Assembly (NCBI GenBank): GCA_963722665.1
Contig: CAVRNW010000037.1
Coordinates: forward strand, 1 to 64,000
From: Site-B1 sp963722665
Lineage (GTDB): Bacteria; Bacteroidota; Bacteroidia; Flavobacteriales; Flavobacteriaceae
Direction: 5' to 3'
DNA length: 64,000 nt
Part shown: piece by piece, positions 35,144 through 44,905 of the stretch
How positions within the stretch are numbered: position 1 is the stretch's first letter
Layout of the letters: each line of letters opens with the position of its first letter
Made by a program: the position numbers and the translations under genes
Notes under the pieces: model-generated
Seen by the model: the letters and a program-made list of their open reading frames with translations, nothing else
Database searches by the model: none
What the model was told of the DNA's origin: nothing

Positions 35144-35701
35144 ATGAAAAGCTTAATTAAAATATTTGTGGTAATTATGGTTTTGATTTCTTTTACTTCA
35201 TGTAAAAAGAATTCAGCTCCAAACTATCAATTTTTTCCTAACATGTATGAATCTGTTGGTTATGAAGCCTATGGAAGTTATGAAGTATTTCCAAATGAAC
35301 AAGCAGCATTGATCCCTGCTGAAGGGAGTATTCCAAGAGGATATACGCCTTTTGAAATAGAAAATTCAACGGAAGGGTATGAATTGGCAAAGGCGACTTT
35401 AAAAAATCCTCTAAGCGAAGAGGAATTAGATTTAGAAAAGGGTAAAGAACTTTTCGAAATTTATTGTGGTATTTGTCATGGCAATAAAGGAGATGGTCAA
35501 GGAAACCTGGTTAAGAGAGAGAAGATTTTAGGGGTTCCAAGTTACGCAGATGTGGGAAGAGCAATTAATGAAGGCAGTACATACCATGTTGTTTATTATG
35601 GTAGAAATGCAATGGGATCCTACGCGAACCAGTTAAATGAAAATGAACGTTGGCAGGTAATTGCTTATGTGATGAAATTGAAGGCCGATTTAGAGAAATA
35701 A
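35144..35701 (+). CDS. actE: Alternative complex III subunit ActE, monoheme cytochrome c lipoprotein
   Basis: 185 residues. Lipoprotein signal ISFTSCKKN. Cytochrome c domain from ~90 with heme site CGICHGNKGDGQG and a probable Met ligand in YGRNAMGSY. Periplasmic lipid-anchored electron carrier of the complex, passing electrons toward the oxidase. Confidence 0.95.
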   Translation: MKSLIKIFVVIMVLISFTSCKKNSAPNYQFFPNMYESVGYEAYGSYEVFPNEQAALIPAEGSIPRGYTPFEIENSTEGYELAKATLKNPLSEEELDLEKGKELFEIYCGICHGNKGDGQGNLVKREKILGVPSYADVGRAINEGSTYHVVYYGRNAMGSYANQLNENERWQVIAYVMKLKADLEK

Positions 35702-35728
35702 AATTTAGATATAGTATATTTATTAGAT

Positions 35729-37105
35729 ATGTACACATTTTCAAATAAATTAAAAGTTTTTGCGATCGTATTAGTAATTCTGGGGGCAATTGGTGTTGCT
35801 AGCGGATTTATGAATTCTCATAAATCCCTGGAGGACGTAAAAGTAATGCTGGCTGATGAAGCTGCTCATCATGGTTCAGATCATACCGATACAACCCATG
35901 AGGTTGTTGCAGGCGATTCACACGAAGTAAGTAGTGAAGCACATGAAGCAACTACTGAGTCTAATGATCATGCTGTTTCTGAGGAAATAACTCAAGAACA
36001 TCATGAAGATGAGCATGCAGAACATGTTTTGCATCAAATACACAACAGACCTTGGTCTGCTTTATATGTCGCTGCATTTTTCTTTATGATGATCTCTTTA
36101 GGTGTATTGGCTTTTTATGCTGTACAATTTGCTTCTCAAGCAGGTTGGTCACCTGTCACATTCAGGGTAATGGAAGCAATAACCTATTACTTATTACCAG
36201 GAGCCATAATTGTTGTTGCAATTGCACTTTTAGCGGGGCCTCACCTTTTTATATGGATGGATCCTGATGTGGTAGCCCATGATGAATTAATTCAAGGAAA
36301 AGCTAGCTGGTTGAATAAACCATGGTTTATAATAAGAGCTATAATTTTTATTGGAGGCTGGAGTTTATACAGATATTTTGCACGCAAATTTTCAATAGCA
36401 CAGGATAGTGCAAATGATAATAAAAACTTCAAAAAATCATTCCGTATAGCAGCGGCATTCTTGGTATTCTATATTTACACAGAATCGATGATGTCTTGGG
36501 ATTGGATAATGAGCGTAGACCCTCATTGGTTCAGCACCTTATTCGGATGGTATGTCTTTGCAAGTATGTTTGTAAGTGGTATTACTGTTATTGCGTTGAT
36601 GATAATTTATCTTAAATCAAGAGGATATTTAGATTTTGTAAATGATAGTCATTTGCACGATCTGGCAAAATTCATGTTTGGCATTAGTATATTCTGGACA
36701 TACCTTTGGTTCTCTCAATTCATGCTTATCTGGTATTCTAACATACCGGAAGAGGTGACTTACTTTGTTACAAGAATTGAAGATTATAAATTACCATTCT
36801 TTGGTATGGTAGTGATGAATTTTGTTTTTCCATTACTGATACTTATGAATAGCGATTATAAAAGAATTCCTTGGTTCGTAGTTATGGCCGGAATTGTTAT
36901 CTTATGCGGACATTATATTGATGTATTTAACATGATAATGCCTGCAACTGTTGGTGACAGATGGAGTATTGGAATTCCGGAAATTAGCTCAGTAATGCTG
37001 TTTGGGGGATTATTTATACTTATAGTGTTCTATTCGCTGACAAAAGCACCGTTATTAGCTAAAGGCAATCCTTTTGTAAAAGAAAGTGAACATTTCCATT
37101 ATTAA
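35729..37105 (+). CDS. actF: Alternative complex III subunit ActF (NrfD-like) with His-rich loop
   Basis: 458 residues. TM1 (~8-28) is followed by a ~65-residue loop with 13 histidines among many acidic residues (e.g. TTHEVVAGDSHEVSSEAHEA, EHHEDEHAEHVLHQIHNRPW). The rest is a second polytopic NrfD-like bundle (~10 helices; SMMSWDWIMSVDPHWFSTLF). ActC and ActF are the two membrane halves of ACIII. The His-rich insert is suggestive of metal binding but untested. Confidence 0.94.
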   Translation: MYTFSNKLKVFAIVLVILGAIGVASGFMNSHKSLEDVKVMLADEAAHHGSDHTDTTHEVVAGDSHEVSSEAHEATTESNDHAVSEEITQEHHEDEHAEHVLHQIHNRPWSALYVAAFFFMMISLGVLAFYAVQFASQAGWSPVTFRVMEAITYYLLPGAIIVVAIALLAGPHLFIWMDPDVVAHDELIQGKASWLNKPWFIIRAIIFIGGWSLYRYFARKFSIAQDSANDNKNFKKSFRIAAAFLVFYIYTESMMSWDWIMSVDPHWFSTLFGWYVFASMFVSGITVIALMIIYLKSRGYLDFVNDSHLHDLAKFMFGISIFWTYLWFSQFMLIWYSNIPEEVTYFVTRIEDYKLPFFGMVVMNFVFPLLILMNSDYKRIPWFVVMAGIVILCGHYIDVFNMIMPATVGDRWSIGIPEISSVMLFGGLFILIVFYSLTKAPLLAKGNPFVKESEHFHY

Positions 37106-37132
37106 AAAATTAAATAAAGAAGAAAAAGAACG

Positions 37133-38200
37133 ATGACTGCTTTATTATCAATTATAGTATTATTATTTATTGCAATTGCTATTTGGCAAATAGTAAAGAT
37201 GTTTGATCTGGCTCAGGCTAATATCAAAACCAGTCAGGTAGCAAATGATAAAGACAATAGGATCAATGGGTATTTGATGTTAGCTTTTTTAGCCTTCATT
37301 TACATTATTACAATTTATAGTTTTGTTAAGTGGGGAGATCTGCCATTAGTATCAAATTCTGCTTCTGAACATGGAGTGGATATAGATAATTTGATGATAA
37401 TATCTATGATCCTCATATTTTTTGTGCAAACGGTTACTCAATTTCTTTTGCATTATTTTGCATTTAAGTATAAAGGAGAAAAAGGAAAAAAGGCATTGTT
37501 TTTTGCAGACAACAATACCTTAGAAGCTATCTGGACTATAATACCTGTCATTGTCTTAGCTGGATTAATAATTTATGGATTGTTCACCTGGAATGATATA
37601 ATGAATGTTAGTGAAGATGAAGATACTCTGGTTGTAGAACTATATGCTCAGCAGTTCAACTGGAAAGCGAGATATGCAGGTGAGGATAATACACTTGGAA
37701 AAGCAAATGTTAGATTAATTGATATAGATAAAGCTAACATTTTGGGTGTGGATGAATCAGATCCTAATGCCCAGGATGATGTGATTACAACAGAATTACA
37801 TTTACCGGTAAATCGTCCTGTAATCTTTAAAATGAGATCTCAAGATGTGTTACACTCAGCGTATATGCCTCATTTTAGAGCACAAATGAACTGTGTTCCG
37901 GGAATGATCACCCAGTTTGGTTTTACACCTACCATAACTACAACGGAGATGCGACAGAATCCGGATATGATTAAAAAAGTAGAGAATATAAATAATATAC
38001 GGATTGAGAAAAGTAAAAAATTAGCAGCAAAGGGAGAGGAAGCTTTAGATCCTTATGAATTTGATTACCTGCTGTTATGTAATAAAATTTGCGGTAAATC
38101 ACATTATAATATGCAAATGAAAATAATAGTGGAAACTCAGGAAGAATATGATGCCTGGATCAAGGAGCAAACGGTTTTCGCCAATTCATTGTTAAAATAA
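37133..38200 (+). CDS. coxB: Cytochrome c oxidase subunit II
   Basis: 355 residues. Three hydrophobic segments, two of them the usual subunit II hairpin (~84-106 and ~132-154), precede the CuA domain. CuA ligands are visible: His in DVLHSAYMPHFRAQMNCVPG, then CNKICGKSHYNMQM (Cys, Cys, His, Met). No cytochrome c domain is fused at the C-terminus. Receives electrons from the Act cytochromes and passes them to subunit I. Confidence 0.96.
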   Translation: MTALLSIIVLLFIAIAIWQIVKMFDLAQANIKTSQVANDKDNRINGYLMLAFLAFIYIITIYSFVKWGDLPLVSNSASEHGVDIDNLMIISMILIFFVQTVTQFLLHYFAFKYKGEKGKKALFFADNNTLEAIWTIIPVIVLAGLIIYGLFTWNDIMNVSEDEDTLVVELYAQQFNWKARYAGEDNTLGKANVRLIDIDKANILGVDESDPNAQDDVITTELHLPVNRPVIFKMRSQDVLHSAYMPHFRAQMNCVPGMITQFGFTPTITTTEMRQNPDMIKKVENINNIRIEKSKKLAAKGEEALDPYEFDYLLLCNKICGKSHYNMQMKIIVETQEEYDAWIKEQTVFANSLLK

Positions 38201-38226
38201 AAATGCTTAAATAACAGAATAAGATT

Positions 38227-40020
38227 ATGTCAGAACATTTAGATACACTTGCGCACGAAGCGGATCACGGACATCATCATAAAGAAACATTTGTAACTAA
38301 ATACATATTTAGTCAGGATCATAAAATGATTGCTAAACAGTATTTAATTACAGGAACAATTATGGGGGTCATTGGCGTAATGATGTCAATAATGTTCCGT
38401 TTACAACTTGCTTGGCCGGAAGAACCGAATGTAATTTTTGAAGCCCTTTTGGGTAAATGGGCTCCAGGTGGAGTAATGGACGCAGATATATATTTGGCCC
38501 TGGTAACAATTCATGGTACTATAATGGTATTCTTTGTCCTTACTGCTGGTTTGAGTGGCACCTTCAGTAATTTATTGATTCCTTTACAAATTGGAGCCCG
38601 AGATATGGCTTCCGGATTTTTGAATATGGTATCCTATTGGTTATTCTTCTTATCAAGTGTGATCATGGTGGTATCTCTTTTTGTTGAAGCAGGACCGGCA
38701 GCAGCTGGATGGACCATTTATCCTCCATTAAGTGCCTTGCCATTGGCTCAGGGAGGTTCGGGAATGGGAATGACCTTATGGCTGGTTTCTATGGCTATAT
38801 TTATCTCATCATCCTTATTAGGATCCTTGAACTACATAGTTACAGTTATTAATTTAAGAACAAAAGGAATGTCAATGACTAGATTGCCTTTAACCATTTG
38901 GGCATTCTTTGTTACAGCAATAATTGGTGTAATTTCATTTCCGGTATTATTATCGGCGGCATTATTGCTAATTATGGATAGAAGTTTTGGAACTTCGTTT
39001 TTCCTTTCAGATATTTTCATTCAGGGAGAAGTTTTACATTATCAAGGAGGTTCTCCGGTTTTATTTGAACATCTGTTTTGGTTCTTAGGACATCCAGAAG
39101 TATATATAGTTTTGTTGCCGGCGCTGGGAATCACATCAGAAATCATTGCAACAAACTCTCGCAAACCAATTTTTGGATATCGTGCCATGGTAGCATCTAT
39201 TTTAGCAATTGCATTCTTGTCTACAATTGTATGGGGACACCATATGTTTGTCTCCGGAATGAATCCGTTTTTAGGTTCGGTATTTACTTTCACAACATTA
39301 CTTATTGCTATTCCGTCAGCAGTGAAAGCATTTAATTATATCACAACGCTTTGGAAAGGAAATTTGCAGCTCAATCCTGCGATGCTCTTCTCTATTGGAT
39401 TAGTTTCAACTTTTATAACAGGAGGTCTTACAGGTATTATTTTAGGAGATAGTGCTTTGGATATTAATGTACATGACACTTATTTTGTGGTGGCCCACTT
39501 TCATTTAGTGATGGGGATTTCCGCTTTATATGGAATGTTTGCCGGAATTTATCACTGGTTCCCAAAAATGTTTGGCAGGATGCTTAACAAGAATTTGGGA
39601 TACATCCATTTCTGGATAACTGCCATAAGTGCTTACGGAGTCTTTTTCCCAATGCACTTTATAGGAATGGCTGGATTACCAAGACGTTATTATACTAACT
39701 CAGCATTTCCTTTGTTCGATGATCTGGCTAATGTGAATGTGGTCATTTCCATTTTTGCAATTGTTGGTGGAGCGTTTCAATTAGTATTTCTATGGAATTT
39801 CTTTTACAGTATTTTCTTTGGAGAAAAAGCATCCCAAAATCCTTGGAGATCAAATACTCTGGAATGGACAACTCCTGTAGAGCATATGCATGGGAACTGG
39901 CCTGGAGCAATTCCAAGTGTTCATCGCTGGGCTTATGACTATAGTAAACCAGGTCATGACGAAGATTTTGTTTCTCAAATAATACCTTTAAAAGAAGGAG
40001 AAGAGGAGCTACAGCATTAA
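38227..40020 (+). CDS. coxA: Cytochrome c oxidase subunit I
   Basis: 597 residues, 12 membrane helices. Heme and CuB ligands: TIHGTIMVFF (low-spin heme His), FWFLGHPEVYIVLLP (CuB His-Tyr pair), GHHMFVSG (CuB His-His), HDTYFVVAHFHLVMG (high-spin and low-spin heme His). N-terminus is His-rich (HEADHGHHHKE). Last gene of the act-cox operon; subunits III/IV are not here. A heme O synthase gene lies at 63147. Confidence 0.97.
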   Translation: MSEHLDTLAHEADHGHHHKETFVTKYIFSQDHKMIAKQYLITGTIMGVIGVMMSIMFRLQLAWPEEPNVIFEALLGKWAPGGVMDADIYLALVTIHGTIMVFFVLTAGLSGTFSNLLIPLQIGARDMASGFLNMVSYWLFFLSSVIMVVSLFVEAGPAAAGWTIYPPLSALPLAQGGSGMGMTLWLVSMAIFISSSLLGSLNYIVTVINLRTKGMSMTRLPLTIWAFFVTAIIGVISFPVLLSAALLLIMDRSFGTSFFLSDIFIQGEVLHYQGGSPVLFEHLFWFLGHPEVYIVLLPALGITSEIIATNSRKPIFGYRAMVASILAIAFLSTIVWGHHMFVSGMNPFLGSVFTFTTLLIAIPSAVKAFNYITTLWKGNLQLNPAMLFSIGLVSTFITGGLTGIILGDSALDINVHDTYFVVAHFHLVMGISALYGMFAGIYHWFPKMFGRMLNKNLGYIHFWITAISAYGVFFPMHFIGMAGLPRRYYTNSAFPLFDDLANVNVVISIFAIVGGAFQLVFLWNFFYSIFFGEKASQNPWRSNTLEWTTPVEHMHGNWPGAIPSVHRWAYDYSKPGHDEDFVSQIIPLKEGEEELQH

Positions 40021-40049
40021 TGATTAGTAAGTTTTATTCACAATAAATT

Positions 40050-40083
40050 AAAGGCTCATCATAACGATGAGCCTTATTTTTTC
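40050..40083 (+). terminator. Terminator of the act-cox operon
   Basis: Ten-pair perfect stem AAGGCTCATC/GATGAGCCTT with loop ATAAC, followed by A and T6. Confidence 0.93.
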
Positions 40084-40119
40084 TATAATTTCAGGATGTG
40101 ATGAAAATATTTTTAAAAA

Positions 40120-40150
40120 AAAATGAAAATATTTCGATGAAATACAAAAA
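40120..40150. promoter_or_regulatory. Putative regulatory element shared with 4428-4458
   Basis: Holds TTTCGATGAAATACA at 40132-40146, the same 15-mer as 4441-4455, about 120 bases upstream of the adhesin start. See the findings. Confidence 0.4.
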
Positions 40151-40263
40151 AATCCGTTAAATTGCACAAAATTTAGGATTAAATGTTTTATTTCAAAACT
40201 GTTTATAGCCTAAAATAATAAATTAAAAAGCCTTAAAATAACCTTAATCTAACTTGATCTATT

Positions 40264-43200
40264 ATGGAAAAAAGTCTTTCATTAGAGAATTATATAATTC
40301 ATAGATTATTACTTCTATTATTTCTTTGGGTACCATTATTTTTAAATGCGCAGTGCCCCACAGTTCCTGATCCAAATCCAGTTATTTGTGATGCCAGTAA
40401 CTTTACATTTGCCGATCTAAACGCGTATGCAACTCCTTCGACAAATGTTGTCTGGTATGACTCGGCAACTGGAGGCAGTGCCTTTTCATCAACTCAATTA
40501 GTTAGACAAACCACATATTATGCGGGAGATAATACTGGAACTTGTAGTCCAAGACCATCTATTACTGTCGATTTTGTCGTCAATCCAACAGGTCAAAATC
40601 TGGATGGTATTTTCTGTAATAATGAAAATCCAACAATTCAGCTTTATATTGATGAGGTTTTACAACCAAACGTACCTTCAGGAGGTTCTGTTGCGGTTTT
40701 TACAGATAATAATTTGTCCAATCAGGCAAATCCAACTGACATTATACCAGATGGAGCCACTAATTATTTTATCGTGTTCGCTGATAGTGGTGGATGTAAA
40801 AGCCAAATTGAGCCTGGAAGTACAGCAGTATTTGATGCTCCTGAAGATCCTACACCTCAAAACCCGCAACAATTGTGTTCAGATGCCAATCCTACTCTTA
40901 ATGAATTGGATCCTGGTACAACGAGTAGTTTTAGCTGGTACCAAAATGTTGATGGAGCTGGAGAGCCAATTCCACCGGCCTTGCCACTTTCAACACCTTT
41001 GGTTGACGGAAGTACTTATTACGTTCAGATAAATGATATATTTTGTGTTAGTAATGCAGTACCTGTAACAGTTGCAATTGACGAGCCGCCAGATCCGGGT
41101 TTATCTGCGACGCTAGAATTTTGTGAAGATAACATTCCGGCTTCAGACTTCAATTTATATGATGAACTAACAGGTTCACCAGCTCCAGACACCTCAGGTA
41201 CCTGGAATGGACCTTTATCCACTTCTGGTGGATATTTGGGGACAGTGAATATTTCCAGCTTAACGACAGCTGGTACATATGTATTTACTTACTCTTTAGA
41301 TGCTGTGGGTGTTTGTCCGGAATCATCATCGAGTGTAACTATAATAATTAGAGAAATATTAAGTTCAGGAATACCTTCAGCCGAGAACCCGGCATCTTTT
41401 TGTGAGGCAGAACTTCCTTCAGATTTTGATCTGTTTTCATTATTAGATAATGAAGATCCGGGAGGACTTTGGACTCAAGGGACTTCAAGTTCTGATACGG
41501 CTGTGTCATCTCCAATCGATCTGGTTGGTTATGCCCCCGGGACATATAATTTTACATACTCACAAAATGTTGATCCAAATCCGTGCCCGGAAGAATCTAC
41601 TACAGTTCAAGTAATTGTTTTAGAAGATCCAAATGCTGGAGTTGCAATAAATAAGATCTTTTGTGAGAATGATCTGGCAGCAAACTCGCCATTTGATCTT
41701 TTTGATGCTTTAGATGGCTCTCAGGATAATAATTCTGGAATCTGGACAGATTCAGATGGAGCAACGGTTACAAATCCAATCGATATTTTAGGATTCACAA
41801 TTTCAGGAAGTCCATACACCTATACATATACTATTGATAATGGAACTTGTTTAGATACAGAAGATATTACTATAACCGTTGAACCTGCACCGGAATCTGG
41901 AACTGCTAATCCAGATGAAGAAATTTGTGTAGCGGATATAACTTCAGGCCAAACGTTCGATCTCTTTGATCTTCTTGAAGGAGAAGACCAGTCAGGAGTT
42001 TGGAGTGATGATTCATCTTCTGGTGCATTATCAGGCAATTTGGTTACCATTGATGGTCTATCTCCAGGCACATATGATTTTACATTTGATGTGAATGCTA
42101 TTGGAACTTGCGATGACGTTTTAGTTACAGTAAGCATAATAATTAATGATACACCAACTCCAGCTGCTTTAGCATCTCAATCGTTTTGTGATTCGGCAAC
42201 TATTGCAGAGCTGTCTGCAACCGGTACAAATATATTGTGGTATGATGAGGCAACGGGAGGAACAGCTTTAGCTACAACGGATGCCTTAATTGACGGAGAA
42301 AACTATTTTGCAACTCAAACGGATGCCACAACAGGTTGTGAATCATCTGTTCGTTTTGAAGTGAACGTGATCATAAATCAATCACCTAATTCTGGAGCAC
42401 CTAATGCAACACCACTAACCGTATGTGATAATAATACAGGCGTGGATCTGTTTAATGGATTAGATGGCACTGAAGATGCAACAGGAACTTGGTTCGATAC
42501 AGATAGTACCGGGGCTTTATCAGGAAATATTTTTGATGCTTCCATGGTAAGTGCAGGATCCTATCAGTTTACGTATACCGTAACAGGTAATCCTCCTTGT
42601 GTTGATTCTAGTACAATAATTTCAGTAACCGTTGAAGAAACCGTTTTTGCGGGAACTGATACGACTCTCGATATTTGCAGTGATAATGGTACAGTTGATA
42701 TTTATGCCCTTCTGGGAGGTGCAGATTCAGGTGGAACCTGGTCACCTGCTTTAACAAGTGGAACAAATATTTTTGATCCAACGAGTGACGCATCAGGAAC
42801 TTACACATATACATTAACCAATTCATGTAGTACAGACAGCAGTGATATTGTGATTACTGTGACTCAGGCTCCTGATGCGGGAAGTGATGCAACAGCTGAT
42901 CTTTGTATTGTTAATGGAATTGTTGACCTGACTACTTATTTAGGAGGAACACCAGATACAAATGGTACATGGTCACCGCTTTTAACAAGCGGAACAAATG
43001 ACTTCGATCCGACCATGGATACAGCAGGAATATATACTTATACAGTATTGGCAATAGCACCTTGTACAACCGATTCAAGTGCACAATTAACTGTAACCAT
43101 CGGTGATAGCCCGGCTCCAGTAGTTGTTGAGCCTAATGTGATATTCTGTTTAAGTGAAAATCCTACGGTTTCAGATTTAAATATTGCTGTAACAGGAGAT

Positions 43201-43902
43201 TCTATAAGTTGGTATGACGCTGAAACCAGTGCAACTCCATTAGATCCAGGTGATATACTTCTTGATGGAGATGATTATTTTGCAACTCAAACAACAAGTT
43301 CAGGTTGTGAATCAACTCAACGTGTTCAAGTCGATGTAACAATAAATGATACTCCAACACCAACATTGATTTCTGAAGGAGATGAGTTTTGTATAAGTGA
43401 TTTTCCCACAATACTTGAATTATCACTTAATATTCTAGAATATGATTCAAATACGAATAATATAACTTGGTATGATTCAGATACTGGGGGTTCAGTATTA
43501 ACGAGTACAACACTTTTAGAGCATGAAACGTATTACTATGCTGCATTATTTGATGCTTCAACAGGCTGTGAAAGCAGATATAGATTACCGGTTTTGTCGG
43601 ATCTTACTGCTTGCGGAACCTTGGTACTTCCTGACGGATTCTCTCCAAATGGAGACGGTGTCAATGACAGATATGAAGTTGAAAATTTAGCTTTTCTATA
43701 TTCAAGCTTTGAGTTGGAAATATACAACAGATATGGAAACCTGGTTTATAAAGGAAATGCAGGTACACCGCCATTCGATGGTACGTCGAATCAATCCAGA
43801 TTGGTGACAAAAGGAGATCTTCCTGTAGGCGTATACTTTTATATTTTGAATTATAACGACGGAACAAAATCTAAACAAGGGCGATTATACCTAAGTAGAT
43901 AA
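40264..43902 (+). CDS. Large T9SS type B-sorted adhesin with Ig-like/PKD-like repeats
   Basis: 1212 residues. Signal peptide ends PLFLNAQ. The body is a run of ~90-residue beta-sandwich repeats, each with a cysteine near its start and cores such as GTWSPALTSGTNIFDPTSDA, GTWSPLLTSGTNDFDPTMDT, and WYDSATGGSAF/WYDEATGGTAL. The last ~90 residues are the type B sorting domain (LPDGFSPNGDGVNDRYEV, LEIYNRYGNLVYKG, PVGVYFYILNY). Exported by the T9SS, probably a surface adhesin. Its stop abuts the ATG of the PorP/SprF gene, so the pair is translationally coupled. Confidence 0.93.
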   Translation: MEKSLSLENYIIHRLLLLLFLWVPLFLNAQCPTVPDPNPVICDASNFTFADLNAYATPSTNVVWYDSATGGSAFSSTQLVRQTTYYAGDNTGTCSPRPSITVDFVVNPTGQNLDGIFCNNENPTIQLYIDEVLQPNVPSGGSVAVFTDNNLSNQANPTDIIPDGATNYFIVFADSGGCKSQIEPGSTAVFDAPEDPTPQNPQQLCSDANPTLNELDPGTTSSFSWYQNVDGAGEPIPPALPLSTPLVDGSTYYVQINDIFCVSNAVPVTVAIDEPPDPGLSATLEFCEDNIPASDFNLYDELTGSPAPDTSGTWNGPLSTSGGYLGTVNISSLTTAGTYVFTYSLDAVGVCPESSSSVTIIIREILSSGIPSAENPASFCEAELPSDFDLFSLLDNEDPGGLWTQGTSSSDTAVSSPIDLVGYAPGTYNFTYSQNVDPNPCPEESTTVQVIVLEDPNAGVAINKIFCENDLAANSPFDLFDALDGSQDNNSGIWTDSDGATVTNPIDILGFTISGSPYTYTYTIDNGTCLDTEDITITVEPAPESGTANPDEEICVADITSGQTFDLFDLLEGEDQSGVWSDDSSSGALSGNLVTIDGLSPGTYDFTFDVNAIGTCDDVLVTVSIIINDTPTPAALASQSFCDSATIAELSATGTNILWYDEATGGTALATTDALIDGENYFATQTDATTGCESSVRFEVNVIINQSPNSGAPNATPLTVCDNNTGVDLFNGLDGTEDATGTWFDTDSTGALSGNIFDASMVSAGSYQFTYTVTGNPPCVDSSTIISVTVEETVFAGTDTTLDICSDNGTVDIYALLGGADSGGTWSPALTSGTNIFDPTSDASGTYTYTLTNSCSTDSSDIVITVTQAPDAGSDATADLCIVNGIVDLTTYLGGTPDTNGTWSPLLTSGTNDFDPTMDTAGIYTYTVLAIAPCTTDSSAQLTVTIGDSPAPVVVEPNVIFCLSENPTVSDLNIAVTGDSISWYDAETSATPLDPGDILLDGDDYFATQTTSSGCESTQRVQVDVTINDTPTPTLISEGDEFCISDFPTILELSLNILEYDSNTNNITWYDSDTGGSVLTSTTLLEHETYYYAALFDASTGCESRYRLPVLSDLTACGTLVLPDGFSPNGDGVNDRYEVENLAFLYSSFELEIYNRYGNLVYKGNAGTPPFDGTSNQSRLVTKGDLPVGVYFYILNYNDGTKSKQGRLYLSR

Positions 43903-44889
43903 ATGAAAGGATTAAGAAAAATAACATTTAAGAAAATGAAAAAAATAAATAGTTCTCAAATCTTCATGACATTTACCTTAATGCTCCTTGCATTTTATGG
44001 TTACAGTCAACAAGACCCTCAATATACTCAGTATATGTATAATATGAGTGTGATAAATCCTGCATATGCTACTGCCGAAGAAGGTATTCTTAACATAGGT
44101 GGATTATACAGAGCACAATGGATTGGAATTAAAGGTGGGCCTAGAACAGGAACATTTTTTGTACACACACCAATTAACGAAAAAATCGAAGTGGGCATCT
44201 CCTTTGTAAATGATAATATAGGTGATGTTGTTAGCGAAAACAATGTGTTTGCTGATTTTGCCTATATATTACAGGTAGATGATAAAAGTAAGTTGTCTTT
44301 AGGTTTAAAGGCAGGAGTTACTATGTTGAATACAGATTTTTCCGGATTTAATCTGCAATCAGGAAATGTAAGTACGGATATTGCTTTTAATGAAAATATT
44401 AATAAGGCTTTTCCAAATTTAGGTATAGGTGGTTTTTATTTTAGAGACAATTTCTATGCAGGACTCTCCATACCAAACCTTTTAACAACAAAACATTTAG
44501 AATCTGAAAATGGTATTAAGACGACCGGAGTGCAGGACATCCATTTCTTTTTAACAAGTGGATATGTGTTTGACTTTATTAATGATTTAAAGTTAAAACC
44601 GGCAATAATGGTTCGTGGAGTTAAAGGAGCGCCTTTAGCTGTTGATCTTACGGCTAATGTGCTAATTAATCAAAAACTGGAAGCAGGAATTGGATATCGA
44701 CTTGATGACTCCGTAAGTGCTTTGGTAAATTTCAGAGTACGTCCGGATCTTCGCATAGGTTATGCATTTGATTATACAACTTCCAATTTGAGTAGTTTTA
44801 ATTCAGGATCACATGAACTCTTTATTTTGTTTGATGTGGATCTGTTTGGGCTTCAAAATAAATATGATCGTTCACCAAGATTCTTCTAA
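43903..44889 (+). CDS. PorP/SprF family T9SS-associated outer-membrane protein
   Basis: 328 residues; start ATG directly follows the adhesin stop, with a second ATG at 43936 (MKKINSSQIF) that gives a cleaner signal peptide ending YGYSQ. The mature start QDPQYTQYMYNMSVINPAYA and the end YDRSPRFF match the paralogue at 909. Expected outer-membrane barrel that helps export or anchor the adjacent type B protein. Confidence 0.93.
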   Translation: MKGLRKITFKKMKKINSSQIFMTFTLMLLAFYGYSQQDPQYTQYMYNMSVINPAYATAEEGILNIGGLYRAQWIGIKGGPRTGTFFVHTPINEKIEVGISFVNDNIGDVVSENNVFADFAYILQVDDKSKLSLGLKAGVTMLNTDFSGFNLQSGNVSTDIAFNENINKAFPNLGIGGFYFRDNFYAGLSIPNLLTTKHLESENGIKTTGVQDIHFFLTSGYVFDFINDLKLKPAIMVRGVKGAPLAVDLTANVLINQKLEAGIGYRLDDSVSALVNFRVRPDLRIGYAFDYTTSNLSSFNSGSHELFILFDVDLFGLQNKYDRSPRFF

Positions 44890-44905
44890 ACTAATATTAC
44901 TAATT

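Noticed and set aside
42608..42826. Minus-strand frames across the adhesin
   Set aside because: They mirror the repetitive Ig-like repeats and have no independent signal.
40264..43902. Tandem repeats as a possible CRISPR or satellite array
   Set aside because: The repeats are protein-level Ig-like modules, diverged at DNA level and without spacer structure. No CRISPR array was seen anywhere in the window.
44813..44905. Longer start for the OmpA/PD40 protein
   Set aside because: It overlaps the PorP/SprF coding region and places the signal peptide inside the protein; ATG at 44906 gives a normal signal.
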